Assembly (NCBI RefSeq): GCF_900177715.1 | Contig: NZ_FXWG01000001.1 | Span: 807,501 to 871,500, forward strand | Reading direction: 5' to 3' | Source of the DNA: Altererythrobacter xiamenensis | GTDB taxonomy: Bacteria; Pseudomonadota; Alphaproteobacteria; Sphingomonadales; Sphingomonadaceae | Length of the DNA: 64,000 bases | In this document: positions 45,948 to 55,532 of the stretch, one piece after another | How the letters are laid out: each line of letters opens with the position of its first letter | How positions within the stretch are numbered: the first letter of the stretch is position 1 | Position numbers and translations under genes: made by a program | The notes under the pieces: model-generated | Told to the model about the DNA's origin: nothing | Database searches by the model: none | Seen by the model: only the letters and a program-made list of their open reading frames with translations

Positions 45948-46841
45948 TCACCCATGAAGTGCCTGATTTGATCGATGATCCTCTGGTAGAGTGCCGAGCA
46001 GGCCTGCCCGATAGTCCGCCTCGACCTGATCAAGTTCTGCATCAGTGCGCATCACGAATGGCCCACGCTGAACGAAGTCTTCGCGGATCGGCTCGCTCGT
46101 TATGAGAACAGCCTCGCTTGCGATATCGGTGCATAGGGACAGATCGCGCGGGTTACGGCACGCCTCGATCGCCAAGGCTTCTCCTGCCGTAACCTTTCGG
46201 TGACCTTCGCCATAATCCACCTCGATCGCTCCTCGGATGCAGACAAGCACAGCGGCGTGGCCTGGGGCCATTTCGTGGTCAAATTGCCCGCCAGATTGGA
46301 AACTGGCGTCCAGAATAGTCATCGGCAGCGCTGGTGGGCGGACTGCTGAAAGATCGTTGCTCTCTCCCAGAACCACTCTGACGCGAACGCCCGCGCACTC
46401 GATGACGGGCATATTCTCTGCTCTCACATGGAGCGATTGCGGCGCGTCCTGTCTCATTCTGGCGGGCAGGTTCACGAATATCTGAAGTCCATGCGCGCGA
46501 GAGCCGGGAACAGGCTTTTCATCGTGAACCGCCCCGCGTCCTGCCTTCAGCCAGTAGAGATCGCCGGGCTCCAGATCGATGTCATTGCCAAGAGAATCGC
46601 GGTTGTTGAATCTCCCTACGCTGTCTTCGAACAGCACGGTCACCGCAGAGATGCCTGCATGGCCGTGCGCGCCGAATGTCGGCTCGGTCATGACGTAGTG
46701 ATCGATCATGACGAGCGGGTCCATCGCCCCGGCGAACATGGCGTGCTTGAAACTCAGCGCGTTGAAGCCTTTCCCGACAGAAGTGGGCTTCCCGGGGACG
46801 GCTCCAAGGTCATCCTGCGTCGGGGATTCTTGCGCTGACAT
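45948..46841 (-). CDS. Pirin family protein
   Basis: A 297-residue bicupin of the pirin family. The N-terminal cupin has the metal ligands in HGHAGISAVTVL and the pirin segment GDLYWLKAGRGAVHDE; a second cupin follows at about 185-260. Pirins may act as quercetinases or as redox-sensing regulators. Start 46841 follows AGGAGA. It lies 20 bp behind the serine hydrolase gene on the same strand. Confidence 0.88.
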   Translation of the reverse strand: MSAQESPTQDDLGAVPGKPTSVGKGFNALSFKHAMFAGAMDPLVMIDHYVMTEPTFGAHGHAGISAVTVLFEDSVGRFNNRDSLGNDIDLEPGDLYWLKAGRGAVHDEKPVPGSRAHGLQIFVNLPARMRQDAPQSLHVRAENMPVIECAGVRVRVVLGESNDLSAVRPPALPMTILDASFQSGGQFDHEMAPGHAAVLVCIRGAIEVDYGEGHRKVTAGEALAIEACRNPRDLSLCTDIASEAVLITSEPIREDFVQRGPFVMRTDAELDQVEADYRAGLLGTLPEDHRSNQALHG

Positions 46842-46861
46842 TTGCCAATCTCCTCTGGATT

Positions 46862-48139
46862 TCATGATCTTGTTTCACTGGTCGTGGTGGATTTGCGGCG
46901 ACGCCTCCAGATCAGGAGGCTGCTCATGAGGAGGATCGCGAGGCTTCCCGCCGCGAAGACTGCCAGCGCAGTCGGCAATCGCGAAGCGAAAGTCAGGCTG
47001 TCGACATTTCCGGTTTTCCAGAACACCCACTCGCCCGCGATCCGTGTTGCGAGCAACGGATTGCCGGTCGAAAGCACCACGATGCCGTCTCCGGTGGCCG
47101 GATCGAGCCGCGCTGCCGTGTTGATGGCCGGTTCATTGCTGCCATCGTGACCGATGATGAAGCCACCGGAATTGTCGGGGGCGTAGAGCATCGCTCCGAG
47201 GCCCCAGATGTCGGCTCCCATGCTCGACGCGTGCGGCGCGCGCATTGCAGCGATCGTGTTTGCCGAAAGCACGGTGCTGGAGCCATTCGGCGCCTGAGCC
47301 GCCATGAAAGCGGCAAGATCGTCGCTGGTCGTGAAAAGCGATGTCGCGGCGAGCGCGGTATACCACCGAAAGGGTTCGGTTCCGCCCTCCGGCGTGAAGT
47401 TCTCTGCCAGCCCCAGTTCCATCGCCTCCGCATGATCGAACGTCGTTCGTTCCATGCCGAGCGGGGTGAAGACGCGTTCGTCCATGAAGGCGGCAAAGGA
47501 TCGATCGGACACCTCTTCGATCACCAGTTGCAGGAGGGTGTACCCACCTCCAGAATATTCCCATGCCGAACCCGGCTCTCTGCCGAGTACGGTGCCGCCG
47601 ATCTTGTCAGGCGATGCATCCGCCGCCTTGGTCAGCGACGCTTCGAGAGTTTGCCTTTCGGCAGCCTCGGCAAAACCATTGTAGCCCAGACCGTCGGTGA
47701 GGCCTGCGGTATGGCTCAGCAGGCGCCTCGCTGTGACCTGCGACGCATCGAATTGCGACGGTGGCAGCTGCCAGCGGGTGAGATAGGTCGACACGGGCGC
47801 GTCGAGATCGATGGATCCGTCTTCCACCAGGGCCATGATGCCCCATGCGGTCAGCCATTTGCCGAGCGAGGCCACCTGGAAGACCGACTGGCCATCAACA
47901 GGCTCGCCCTTCGACAGGTGGAACTCGCCGGCGGGCTTGCCACTCGCCATGAGGATGAAGCTGATATTCCCCGCATTCTCGCGCTCGGCGATTTCGCGCG
48001 ACGCCTGAGAAAAGCCATCCGGGTCGCCTTCCTCGGCAATGGCGGAGTTTCCCCAGCCCTGGTCGAGAGCGGCATAGACCAACGCCCCCCAACCGCAAAT
48101 TGCGATGAGCGCAGCGAATAGAACCTTGGCGTAATTCAT
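46862..48139 (-). CDS. Serine hydrolase of the beta-lactamase class C family
   Basis: A 425-residue protein. An N-terminal membrane or signal segment is followed by the penicillin-binding-like fold: SLGK (Ser91, Lys94), the tyrosine in EYSGGG (YSG instead of the usual YxN) and GHDGS as the third motif. A C-terminal membrane helix and a run of arginines (RRRRK) anchor it. It probably acts in the periplasm as an esterase or peptidase; antibiotic hydrolysis is not implied. It overlaps the DUF1772 gene by 4 bases. Confidence 0.85.
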   Translation of the reverse strand: MNYAKVLFAALIAICGWGALVYAALDQGWGNSAIAEEGDPDGFSQASREIAERENAGNISFILMASGKPAGEFHLSKGEPVDGQSVFQVASLGKWLTAWGIMALVEDGSIDLDAPVSTYLTRWQLPPSQFDASQVTARRLLSHTAGLTDGLGYNGFAEAAERQTLEASLTKAADASPDKIGGTVLGREPGSAWEYSGGGYTLLQLVIEEVSDRSFAAFMDERVFTPLGMERTTFDHAEAMELGLAENFTPEGGTEPFRWYTALAATSLFTTSDDLAAFMAAQAPNGSSTVLSANTIAAMRAPHASSMGADIWGLGAMLYAPDNSGGFIIGHDGSNEPAINTAARLDPATGDGIVVLSTGNPLLATRIAGEWVFWKTGNVDSLTFASRLPTALAVFAAGSLAILLMSSLLIWRRRRKSTTTSETRS

Positions 48140-48645
48140 GGCTGGACCTGCCCGCTGGTGATCAGCGTGATGGCCGCGACGATGTACAACCCGGCGGTCA
48201 GGACGCTACCGATTGAGCGGACATGATTGAGCCGGGTCCATTTCCGGCCATACTCGATCCAGTATGCTCGGGCTTGCGCACTGGTGTGATCGAGAGCTTC
48301 GAGACGGTTGTTCATCGGAACGTTTCCGAAGATCGTCATCGCGAAAACCGAAAGCACGTAGACCAGAGCCGCGAGGATCAGCACCACCAGCGCGGCACCT
48401 TCGAAGACCGCCAGGCCGTAGGCTGCAAACAGCACCGAAAACAGCGCTATCGAGAGGATCCCGGCGACGAACTGGGTCCTGATCACATCGCGATTGATAT
48501 GCTGCATCACCTCGATCCCGCTCGCCGGTTCGGCCTTGAGCAAAGCGGACATGATGAACTCGGAAAAAGCGGAAAACACACCTCCCACAATCGCGCTCCA
48601 GAGGGCGAGGAACAGGCAGAAGTAAAGCGGCCAATCGTAGGTCAT
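48136..48645 (-). CDS. DUF1772 membrane protein
   Basis: A 169-residue protein with four hydrophobic helices. The NVPMNNRLEALD segment and the W-x-R-LNHVR motif near residue 147 fit the DUF1772 (anthrone oxygenase-like) family. Start 48645 follows GGAG. It overlaps the NmrA-like gene upstream and the serine hydrolase gene downstream by 4 bases each. Function in bacteria is unknown. Confidence 0.75.
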   Translation of the reverse strand: MTYDWPLYFCLFLALWSAIVGGVFSAFSEFIMSALLKAEPASGIEVMQHINRDVIRTQFVAGILSIALFSVLFAAYGLAVFEGAALVVLILAALVYVLSVFAMTIFGNVPMNNRLEALDHTSAQARAYWIEYGRKWTRLNHVRSIGSVLTAGLYIVAAITLITSGQVQP

Positions 48646-49478
48646 GCTGCAACACTCCACGCATCGGTCGCGGCAACGCTACGTGCGTAGTCGGCGAAAT
48701 CTCTCGGCGGGCGGCCCAGCGCACGTTCGATCCCGTCCGTCAGGTGCGCATTGCGACCATCGAGAACTGTCGAGAAGAGATAGTCGAGCATCCACACCAC
48801 ATCATGGGGAGCGCCGGACTTCGCGAGGCCATCGACGAAGGCATCATGCGGCACGTCGATGAAGTCGATCTGGCGGCCTGTCGCCTCGGACAGCTCTGCC
48901 GCGACATCGGCCATGGTCATGAGCCGGGGGCCGGTCACTTCGTAGGCTTCGCCATTGTGACCGTCTTCGGTGAGCGCAGCCACAACGACTTCCGCAATGT
49001 CATCGGCATCGACGAACGGCTCGGGCATATCGCCAGCCGGCAGGGTTATCGCTCCGCCGAGGACCATGTCGATGAAGGCGCCTTCGGAAAAGTTCTGGTT
49101 GAACCAGCTCGCGCGAACTACTGTCCACTCTAGACCGCTGCCCTGCACTATCCGTTCACAGGCCTGCGCTTCGGTCTCGCCACGGCCCGACAACAGGACC
49201 AGGCGTTCGACGCCTTGCAGTTTGGCTCGCCCGACCAGTGCACCGATCGCATCCGTCGCGCCGGGCATGGCAAGGTCGGGGGAATAGGTGATGTAGACGC
49301 TGGTCACGCCCTCAAGAGCGGCATCCCACCCGGACTCCTTATCCCAATCGAACCCGGGGACCGATGATCTGGAGCCAATCCGGATTTTGCGACCCTTGGC
49401 GATCATCCGTTCGGCAACGCGCTTGCCGGTCTTTCCCGTTCCGCCAATTACGAGGGTGATTTGCTTTTCGTTGCTCAT
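48642..49478 (-). CDS. NmrA-like NAD(P)-binding protein
   Basis: A 278-residue Rossmann-fold protein of the atypical short-chain dehydrogenase type. The dinucleotide motif GGTGKTGKRVAERM lies at the N-terminus; WTVVRASWFNQNFSE and PFVDADDIAEV are typical of NmrA/QorB-like members. It may be a redox sensor or quinone reductase. Start 49478 follows GGGAGC. It is the first gene of the four-gene overlapping unit nmrA-like, DUF1772, serine hydrolase, pirin. Confidence 0.85.
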   Translation of the reverse strand: MSNEKQITLVIGGTGKTGKRVAERMIAKGRKIRIGSRSSVPGFDWDKESGWDAALEGVTSVYITYSPDLAMPGATDAIGALVGRAKLQGVERLVLLSGRGETEAQACERIVQGSGLEWTVVRASWFNQNFSEGAFIDMVLGGAITLPAGDMPEPFVDADDIAEVVVAALTEDGHNGEAYEVTGPRLMTMADVAAELSEATGRQIDFIDVPHDAFVDGLAKSGAPHDVVWMLDYLFSTVLDGRNAHLTDGIERALGRPPRDFADYARSVAATDAWSVAA

Positions 49479-49570
49479 CCGCTTGCTCCCGGTTGTTGAA
49501 GGCAAGCAATGATTAGGAAGAGCGCGGTCCGGTCTCTTGCCCTAGGACGACAACCTTTGTGCAGATGACG

Positions 49571-50584
49571 TCACTGATCCGACGCCGCACTCAAGCGATA
49601 GGAACGCGGGGTCTCGCCAGCCCACCGTTTGAACGCACGCGTGAACCCGCTCTGCTCGGCAAATCCCGTGAGGAACGCGATTTCAACCAGGGGATACTGC
49701 GTTGTGCGCAACAGCCGTTGGGAAAGTTCGCGTCGCGCCTGATCGACCAGTTCCTGGAAGACCGCATCTTCTTCGCTCAACTTGCGCTGAAGCGTTCGCG
49801 CACTCAAACCGAGACTCTTCGCGATGTCTGACAGCTTGGGGACCCCGCCGCTGAGTTTCTTCCCGATTTCCGACTTGACCTGCTGCGATAGCGGAAGGTC
49901 GCAAGGCATCTCAGCCAGCATTTGCTCCACACGTTCATCGAAGAAACGAGAGATGGCGTCATCACCCACCGCGTTGGGGAGCGCCATTTCGTCGTTCGAA
50001 ACGACAATCGCATTCACTCCGGCACGATCTTCCACCGTGCAGTCGAGGTATTCCTCCAGGAAAGTCTTGTCGCCAATGAACTCATGTCCGCACATCGCTC
50101 TGACGGGACTGAAGGGTCTTCCCGAGGCTTCGCGACAAATTGCCGTAAAAGACGCAAAAGTCGCCTCGTTGGAAAGCCGGGCACCCAGGGGAGCTTCGTC
50201 TGTCAGGCGCAGGAAACGGATCTCGGTGGTCTGGTCGCCGCGCGTCAACTCGAGTGCTCGTACACCGGAGACGACGCCGACATAACGCTGGGCACGATCC
50301 CAACCGTCCATCAGGGTCGGGGAGCTCTTCCAGGCCAGGCCGACTGCGCCCAGGTCTTCGCATCGCAACGAAGCGCCCAGCCTTATGTGGGCTCTCGGAA
50401 GCCCGTCTTCGGCGTCGGCTATGCGAGCCAAGAGCGCGATGTAGTCTTCCTCTGCCACCATCGTGGAGAGGTCGGCAGGCTCGTCCCCGTCGAGCTTGCA
50501 CATGGCAAACAGTTCAGTCCGGTCCAGATGATCGGGAGCCTGCGCAATTGCCTTGCGCGCGTAGATGGACGATGACTGCCGCAC
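49571..50584 (-). CDS. AraC family transcriptional regulator
   Basis: A 337-residue regulator. The first 200 residues are an arabinose-binding-like sensor of the OruR type, with the last 90 forming the double AraC helix-turn-helix (SLGLSARTLQRKLSEED, then AFLTGFAEQSGFTRAFKRW). It lies 92 bp upstream of the NmrA-like operon on the same strand, and is probably its regulator. A related protein is cut by the right end of the window. Confidence 0.9.
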   Translation of the reverse strand: MRQSSSIYARKAIAQAPDHLDRTELFAMCKLDGDEPADLSTMVAEEDYIALLARIADAEDGLPRAHIRLGASLRCEDLGAVGLAWKSSPTLMDGWDRAQRYVGVVSGVRALELTRGDQTTEIRFLRLTDEAPLGARLSNEATFASFTAICREASGRPFSPVRAMCGHEFIGDKTFLEEYLDCTVEDRAGVNAIVVSNDEMALPNAVGDDAISRFFDERVEQMLAEMPCDLPLSQQVKSEIGKKLSGGVPKLSDIAKSLGLSARTLQRKLSEEDAVFQELVDQARRELSQRLLRTTQYPLVEIAFLTGFAEQSGFTRAFKRWAGETPRSYRLSAASDQ

Positions 50585-50666
50585 CTGCCCATACTAGCAA
50601 TCAAAGGTGATCTGGGAAGGTTGAGTCTCGAACGCTTCCCGGCTTCGACAAGGCCGGGAATGCGCT

Positions 50667-52181
50667 TTAACGCAAGAGAGCCCCGATGAACTCGGCTTGC
50701 GTTGGCATCCTTGATACCATTTCCCGGTATCCAGCACCCATTCGATCGAGAAACTGGCGCAGTTCGGCTTCCGGCATTTCGTCTGCGAGCGGGTGCCAGC
50801 TTTCAGGGATGATCCCATGCCCCAGGAAAACCTGTGACCAGCCTACTTCGGTGAAGAGTTCTTCTTCCTCACGAATGAAATGTCCGGTCGCCTTGAATTG
50901 TTCGATCTTGGGCACAAGGGTTTCTGGCAACTCCATGGTGCGGCACGCATCCCAGAATGGCTCCCCAACGCGGCCGTTCGCCCAATAGTGCAGGATAAGA
51001 AAGTCCCTCACCCGGAGCCACTGGCGAGACACTTCGTGATTGAAGGAGGCGGCTATAGCCGGGTCGGTGCCTCGGCGCGGCAACATCGCCATCAAACGGG
51101 CGATGGAATACTGGATCAGGTGGATGCTCGTCGATTCAAGCGGCTCGAGAAAGCCTGCAGACAACCCCACCGCCATGCAATTGCCGATCCAGTGATTGCG
51201 GCGCGTCCCGGTGGTGAAGCGGATTTGTCGCGGCTCGGCATCGGGTGCGGAATCGATATTCGCCAGCAGGTGAGCGCGCGCCTCGTCGTCGCTCATGTGA
51301 GCGCTGCAGTAGACCACCCCATTGCCGACGCGATGCTGCAAAGGAATACGCCACTGCCAACCCGCCGAATGCGCGGTCGACGAAGTGAAGGGTGAAATCT
51401 CGCCATCTGACCGGCAAGGCGCGGCCTGCGCACTGTCGCAAGGAAGCCAGTGACTCCAGTCGCAGAAATCCGAACCTTCAAGTTGTGAAATCAACAGACC
51501 GCGAAAGCCGGTGCAATCGAGGAAGAAATCGCCCTCGATGACCTGGCCGCTGGCGAGCGTGACACTTTCAATTGCAGGCTCCTCGTGGTCGCATGTGACA
51601 CCGACGATCTTGCCCTCGATGCGTTTGACCCCCTTGGCCTCTGCCCGTTTGCGCAGAAATTGCGCGTAGAGCGAGGCATCGAAGTGATAAGCCCAGGGCA
51701 TGTTCGCACCTTGCGCAGGCATGCCGCGACCCGGCATCGCCATCTTGCCAGCGCGCGCGGCAACGTCATTGAGCGCATATTCGCCGAAGGCGCCCGCAAA
51801 GCCCAGTGCTCGCCCGCGCAACCAGAGCTGATGGAACGGCATGACAGCAGTGGGCTGTCCGACCTGCCCGAAAGCGTGAATGTAGTCGCTGCCCTCCCCA
51901 TTCCAGCCGAGAAAGCGGATACCCAGTTTGAATGTAGCATTCGTCGCGCGGACGAACTCACGCTCATCGATGGCCAAGGCGCGGTTGAACGTCCGGATCT
52001 GGGGAATGGTCGCTTCGCCTACGCCCACGGTGCCGATCTCGTCAGATTCGACAAGCACGATGGGAGTCGAAGTGACGCTGGACAGGGCGGCGGCTGCCAT
52101 CCAACCGGCCGATCCGCCTCCCACGATTACGATCTTTCGAAGGCGATCCCCACGATCATCGGAATTCGAATCCCCTTTCAA
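50667..52181 (-). CDS. Tryptophan-halogenase-like flavoprotein
   Basis: A 504-residue FAD-dependent protein. GGGSAGWMAA lies at 21-30, the lysine that carries hypohalous acid in the family is at 85 (ATFKLGIRFLGW), and the WQWRIPL segment is present. The start is a TTG at 52181, as AAGGA is correctly spaced upstream and no ATG precedes the FAD motif. Its neighbour is a TonB receptor, an arrangement common in sphingomonads and Caulobacter. Members next to TonB receptors may modify an imported substrate; actual halogenation is unproved. Confidence 0.88.
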   Translation of the reverse strand: MKGDSNSDDRGDRLRKIVIVGGGSAGWMAAAALSSVTSTPIVLVESDEIGTVGVGEATIPQIRTFNRALAIDEREFVRATNATFKLGIRFLGWNGEGSDYIHAFGQVGQPTAVMPFHQLWLRGRALGFAGAFGEYALNDVAARAGKMAMPGRGMPAQGANMPWAYHFDASLYAQFLRKRAEAKGVKRIEGKIVGVTCDHEEPAIESVTLASGQVIEGDFFLDCTGFRGLLISQLEGSDFCDWSHWLPCDSAQAAPCRSDGEISPFTSSTAHSAGWQWRIPLQHRVGNGVVYCSAHMSDDEARAHLLANIDSAPDAEPRQIRFTTGTRRNHWIGNCMAVGLSAGFLEPLESTSIHLIQYSIARLMAMLPRRGTDPAIAASFNHEVSRQWLRVRDFLILHYWANGRVGEPFWDACRTMELPETLVPKIEQFKATGHFIREEEELFTEVGWSQVFLGHGIIPESWHPLADEMPEAELRQFLDRMGAGYREMVSRMPTQAEFIGALLR

Positions 52182-52237
52182 TTAAGCCGTCCTTCTTCGC
52201 TAACCGGTTTGTTTTGTGGTCGCATGGCCCATAGAAC

Positions 52238-52270
52238 AAAAAAGGGCGGCCCCGAAGAGCCGCCCTTTCC
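52238..52270 (-). terminator. Rho-independent terminator of the TonB receptor gene
   Basis: A 10-bp perfect stem (AAAGGGCGGC / GCCGCCCTTT) with an 8-base loop, flanked by T-rich tails on both strands. On the minus strand it lies 22 bp behind the receptor stop. It should separate the receptor transcript from the halogenase gene. Confidence 0.85.
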
Positions 52271-52291
52271 TTTTTCGCGTTTCAGCCTGGC

Positions 52292-55200
52292 TTAGAAGCC
52301 GAGCTTGTCCGTCGTGATGCGGATACCTGCGTAGAAGTAACGACCCAGCCAACCGGTCGGGGTGTTGTCCAGACCCTGTGCCGGAAGCTCGTTCGTGAAA
52401 TTGTTCACGCCGAAATAGACCGAGAAAAGGTCTTCTTCCGGAGTCACCTCGATGCGGAAATCATGGATCAGACGATCGTCGATCACGAGGAATTCCGGAT
52501 CGACGATGTCCGGATCGGCCGCGATCTCGTCATTCTCGAAGCGCAGCTGATCGCCGATGTACTGGACACCGTAATTGACCAGGAATGCGCCCTTGCTCCA
52601 GGTGATGTCGGCATTGCCGGTCCACTCGGGGAAACCGACTTCCTTGCGCTCGATATCCACCGTGCCGCCATTGGCCGGAAGGAACTCGAACTTGTCGAGG
52701 TAACCAAGGGTACCGCGCAGATCAAACCGGCCCCAGCTGCCATCACCCGGCTCGAAGCCGTAGTTCACGGTAATGTCAGCGCCTGCGGTGTCGATGAAGG
52801 CAACGTTCTGCGGACCGACGACATAGCTGGTGACAAAGCCGGTGGTCGCCGAGCGCGTGATCGCATCGCAGAACGGGTTGTCGAGCGTCGGGGAATCGAC
52901 GCAGAACTCTGCCGTTTCCTGCAGCAGCGGCGTGCGCACCGCATCGGTCAGGCTGATATCGAACCAGTCGAAGGTCAGCGAGAGGCCGGGGATGAAGCTG
53001 GGCTGGAGCACGACACCTGCGGTCCAGGTCTTGGCTTCTTCCTCGAGCAGATCGGGGTTACCCGAAACGATGCCTTCGATGCTTGCCGACGAAGCGATAT
53101 CATCTGCGAAGTTGAAGGTGTCATAGTCGGCCCCCAGCCCTTCGATAAGAGCACGGCAATTCGCTGCACGTTCCGGGGAACCCTGGTTCACGTTGGTCGG
53201 ATCGCAAGGATCGTCGAGGAACAGGAAGGTGCCGGTACGCGGAGCGAACAGTTCGGTGATGTTCGGCGCACGGACCGATTCCGAATAGCTGCCACGGAAA
53301 CGGACGTCGCGGATCGGTGCCCACTGACCGCCGACCGACCATGCTTCGGTGCTGCCGACCGTCGAATAGTCGGAGTAACGGCCAGCAACCGTCAGTTCGA
53401 GAGTTTCGAAGAACGGACGATCCGAAAGGATCGGAATGCTGAGTTCGCCAAAGACTTCCCAGACGTCGAATTCGCCCTGTTCCGGTCCGAGAAGGGCCAG
53501 ATCGGCCAGCACGCCGGCGTTCGGATCGAAGGTCGTGACCTGCGTCGAGATCGCGTCGGGGCGGAAGTCGCTCTGTTCCTTGCGATACTCGGCGCCGACT
53601 GCGAAGCCGACAGCACCGCCCGGAAGCTCGAACAACGAACCGAAGTCGCCCGAAACGAAGCCGTTCACGACATGCTGCTTGAGCGTGTATTCGTTCTGCG
53701 TATCCGTCAGGATGAAGTCGAGCGCAGCCTGGCTGGGCGCACCTTCACCGAAGATGTTGAGCGGGACGCATTCGCCCGGCGCGAACGTCTGCGGCGCTTC
53801 GCCATAGTTGAAATTGAACGCGTCGACGATGGCTCCACCATCGAGATTGACGCGGCAATCGACCACACCGTTTGCAACGCCGTTCAGGAACAGGCCCTGA
53901 TCGACCGCATCGAGCGCTGCGAAATAGCGGTCTTCGATACGCTGGCTGGTCGAGATATACTTGGTATCGTTCTGACCGTAGACATAGCTCACTTCAAAGC
54001 GAGCGTTCTCGCCGATGTCGCCATCGAAGCCAACCACCCCGCGATAGAGGTCACGCTCGAAGAACTCGTCGCGCGTTCCGAAGTCGAAGTTGTCGCGATT
54101 GAAGAGAATGCCGCCGAAGGTGGCGGTGCCGCCGGCATCGACGATGTTCTGCGGAATGAAGGGATTTTCTTCGCCGATGAAGGTGAAGAAGTCGAAAGAC
54201 GGTTGAGCGACCGTGAAGTTTTCCGACCGGACGTATTTGCCCTCAGCAAAGAAGCGCACCGAAGGCGTCAGCTCATAGCTCAGGAACGCATTGGCCGAAT
54301 GGTGCTTCGTGCGAGCCTGAAGGTCACCCTGGTAGCTGTTGACCGGCGTGTTGTCGCCGCCCTGTGCCAGGAAGCCCGAGTCCGGCAAGAAGGTGCCGAG
54401 ATCATAAGGCGTGCCATCACCATTGAAGGTCGGCAGGAAGGAGCCATCGGTGACGATACCGCCGCCCGGCGAGCTTTCCGACCAGCCGATGCGATCGAGG
54501 AAGATGTTGTCGGGCAGGTTGGGATCGTCAGGAACGTCGTTCGGGTTGCGAACCAGCGTAAGCGCTTCGTACTCGCCATTCGGGCGGTCACCGAAAGCGA
54601 CGCGTCCGTCGCGGCGGAACTCGTAGGACAGCGCGATGTTTGCACGATCGTCCGCGAAGTTCTTGCCGACGGTTGCCGAGATGAAAGTGCTCGGCGCATC
54701 GCCGAACTCGGAGAAACCGTGCTGAGCGCGAACGTCGATGCCTTCGAAATCGCGGCGCATGATGAAGTTGACCACGCCCGAGACGCCGTCCGCACCGTAA
54801 ACCGAAGAGACACCGCCTGTGAGTACGTCAACGCGCTCGATCAGGCCGACCGGGATGGTGTTGATGTCGACCGCAGCTTCACCCGAGACACCGGCGATGT
54901 GACGGCGTCCATCGACGAGAACCAGAGTACGGTTGGCACCGAGGTTGCGAAGGTTAAGCAGGTTGACGCCGGCCGCACCCGTACGGGCCTGCGAACCGGC
55001 CGCGTCGAAGTTGTCTTCCGAGTTGAACAGTGCCGGGGTCTGCGTCAGCAACTCGGTCACATTGGTGAGACCGGACTGCTCGATGTTTTCAGCGGTGACT
55101 GCAACAACCGGCGTTGCGGTCGCAACTTCGGGGCGCTGAATGCGCGTACCGGTGACGAAAATCACGTCGCCGGCTACAGTATCTTCCTCAGCAAGCACGT

Positions 55201-55318
55201 CGGCCTCAGCCGAGTCCTGTGCCAACGCGCTGCCCGGAACGGCCAGAGCAACCGCAGCGATACCGGCACTCGTAAGGAGCGCACTCTTGCTACGACGCAA
55301 GTGGTTCTCAAAAATCAT
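52292..55318 (-). CDS. TonB-dependent receptor
   Basis: A 1,008-residue outer-membrane transporter. The signal peptide (ending GSALAQ) is followed by the plug domain (IFVTGTRIQRPEVATATPV, then VLVDGRRH) and a long 22-strand barrel that ends in the aromatic TDKLGF. The ligand is unknown; sphingomonad receptors of this type take up carbohydrates, peptides or siderophores. Start 55318 follows AAGG. The gene shares the strand with the halogenase-like gene but is separated from it by the terminator at 52238. Confidence 0.93.
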   Translation of the reverse strand: MIFENHLRRSKSALLTSAGIAAVALAVPGSALAQDSAEADVLAEEDTVAGDVIFVTGTRIQRPEVATATPVVAVTAENIEQSGLTNVTELLTQTPALFNSEDNFDAAGSQARTGAAGVNLLNLRNLGANRTLVLVDGRRHIAGVSGEAAVDINTIPVGLIERVDVLTGGVSSVYGADGVSGVVNFIMRRDFEGIDVRAQHGFSEFGDAPSTFISATVGKNFADDRANIALSYEFRRDGRVAFGDRPNGEYEALTLVRNPNDVPDDPNLPDNIFLDRIGWSESSPGGGIVTDGSFLPTFNGDGTPYDLGTFLPDSGFLAQGGDNTPVNSYQGDLQARTKHHSANAFLSYELTPSVRFFAEGKYVRSENFTVAQPSFDFFTFIGEENPFIPQNIVDAGGTATFGGILFNRDNFDFGTRDEFFERDLYRGVVGFDGDIGENARFEVSYVYGQNDTKYISTSQRIEDRYFAALDAVDQGLFLNGVANGVVDCRVNLDGGAIVDAFNFNYGEAPQTFAPGECVPLNIFGEGAPSQAALDFILTDTQNEYTLKQHVVNGFVSGDFGSLFELPGGAVGFAVGAEYRKEQSDFRPDAISTQVTTFDPNAGVLADLALLGPEQGEFDVWEVFGELSIPILSDRPFFETLELTVAGRYSDYSTVGSTEAWSVGGQWAPIRDVRFRGSYSESVRAPNITELFAPRTGTFLFLDDPCDPTNVNQGSPERAANCRALIEGLGADYDTFNFADDIASSASIEGIVSGNPDLLEEEAKTWTAGVVLQPSFIPGLSLTFDWFDISLTDAVRTPLLQETAEFCVDSPTLDNPFCDAITRSATTGFVTSYVVGPQNVAFIDTAGADITVNYGFEPGDGSWGRFDLRGTLGYLDKFEFLPANGGTVDIERKEVGFPEWTGNADITWSKGAFLVNYGVQYIGDQLRFENDEIAADPDIVDPEFLVIDDRLIHDFRIEVTPEEDLFSVYFGVNNFTNELPAQGLDNTPTGWLGRYFYAGIRITTDKLGF

Positions 55319-55532
55319 TTCAACACCTTTATACTTCTGAAAAACCGAAAGAAATGACCCCCTGTTAGACAGGAGGTTCAAGTCTCCGGATAATTTGGCA
55401 ATGCCCAATCCTGAACCGAGTTGCGCTCTCGGACAATGATTTGTGCTTTCCTCGCCACATTAAGGCTGCTGCTGTTGCGACGCAGCAACAGGGGGGCGAT
55501 AGAGTGCCCGCTCCTTGCCAAGCAAGAATTCC

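Noticed and set aside
46862..48139. Class C beta-lactamase as a resistance gene
   Set aside because: It has the fold and SxxK motif, but a YSG in place of YxN and a C-terminal membrane anchor, which fit a general serine hydrolase rather than an AmpC enzyme.
52463..55357. A 964-codon open frame antisense to the TonB receptor gene
   Set aside because: It is a shadow frame of a high-GC gene: charged, Arg/Glu/Ala-rich, with no domain, while the opposite frame is a complete TonB receptor.
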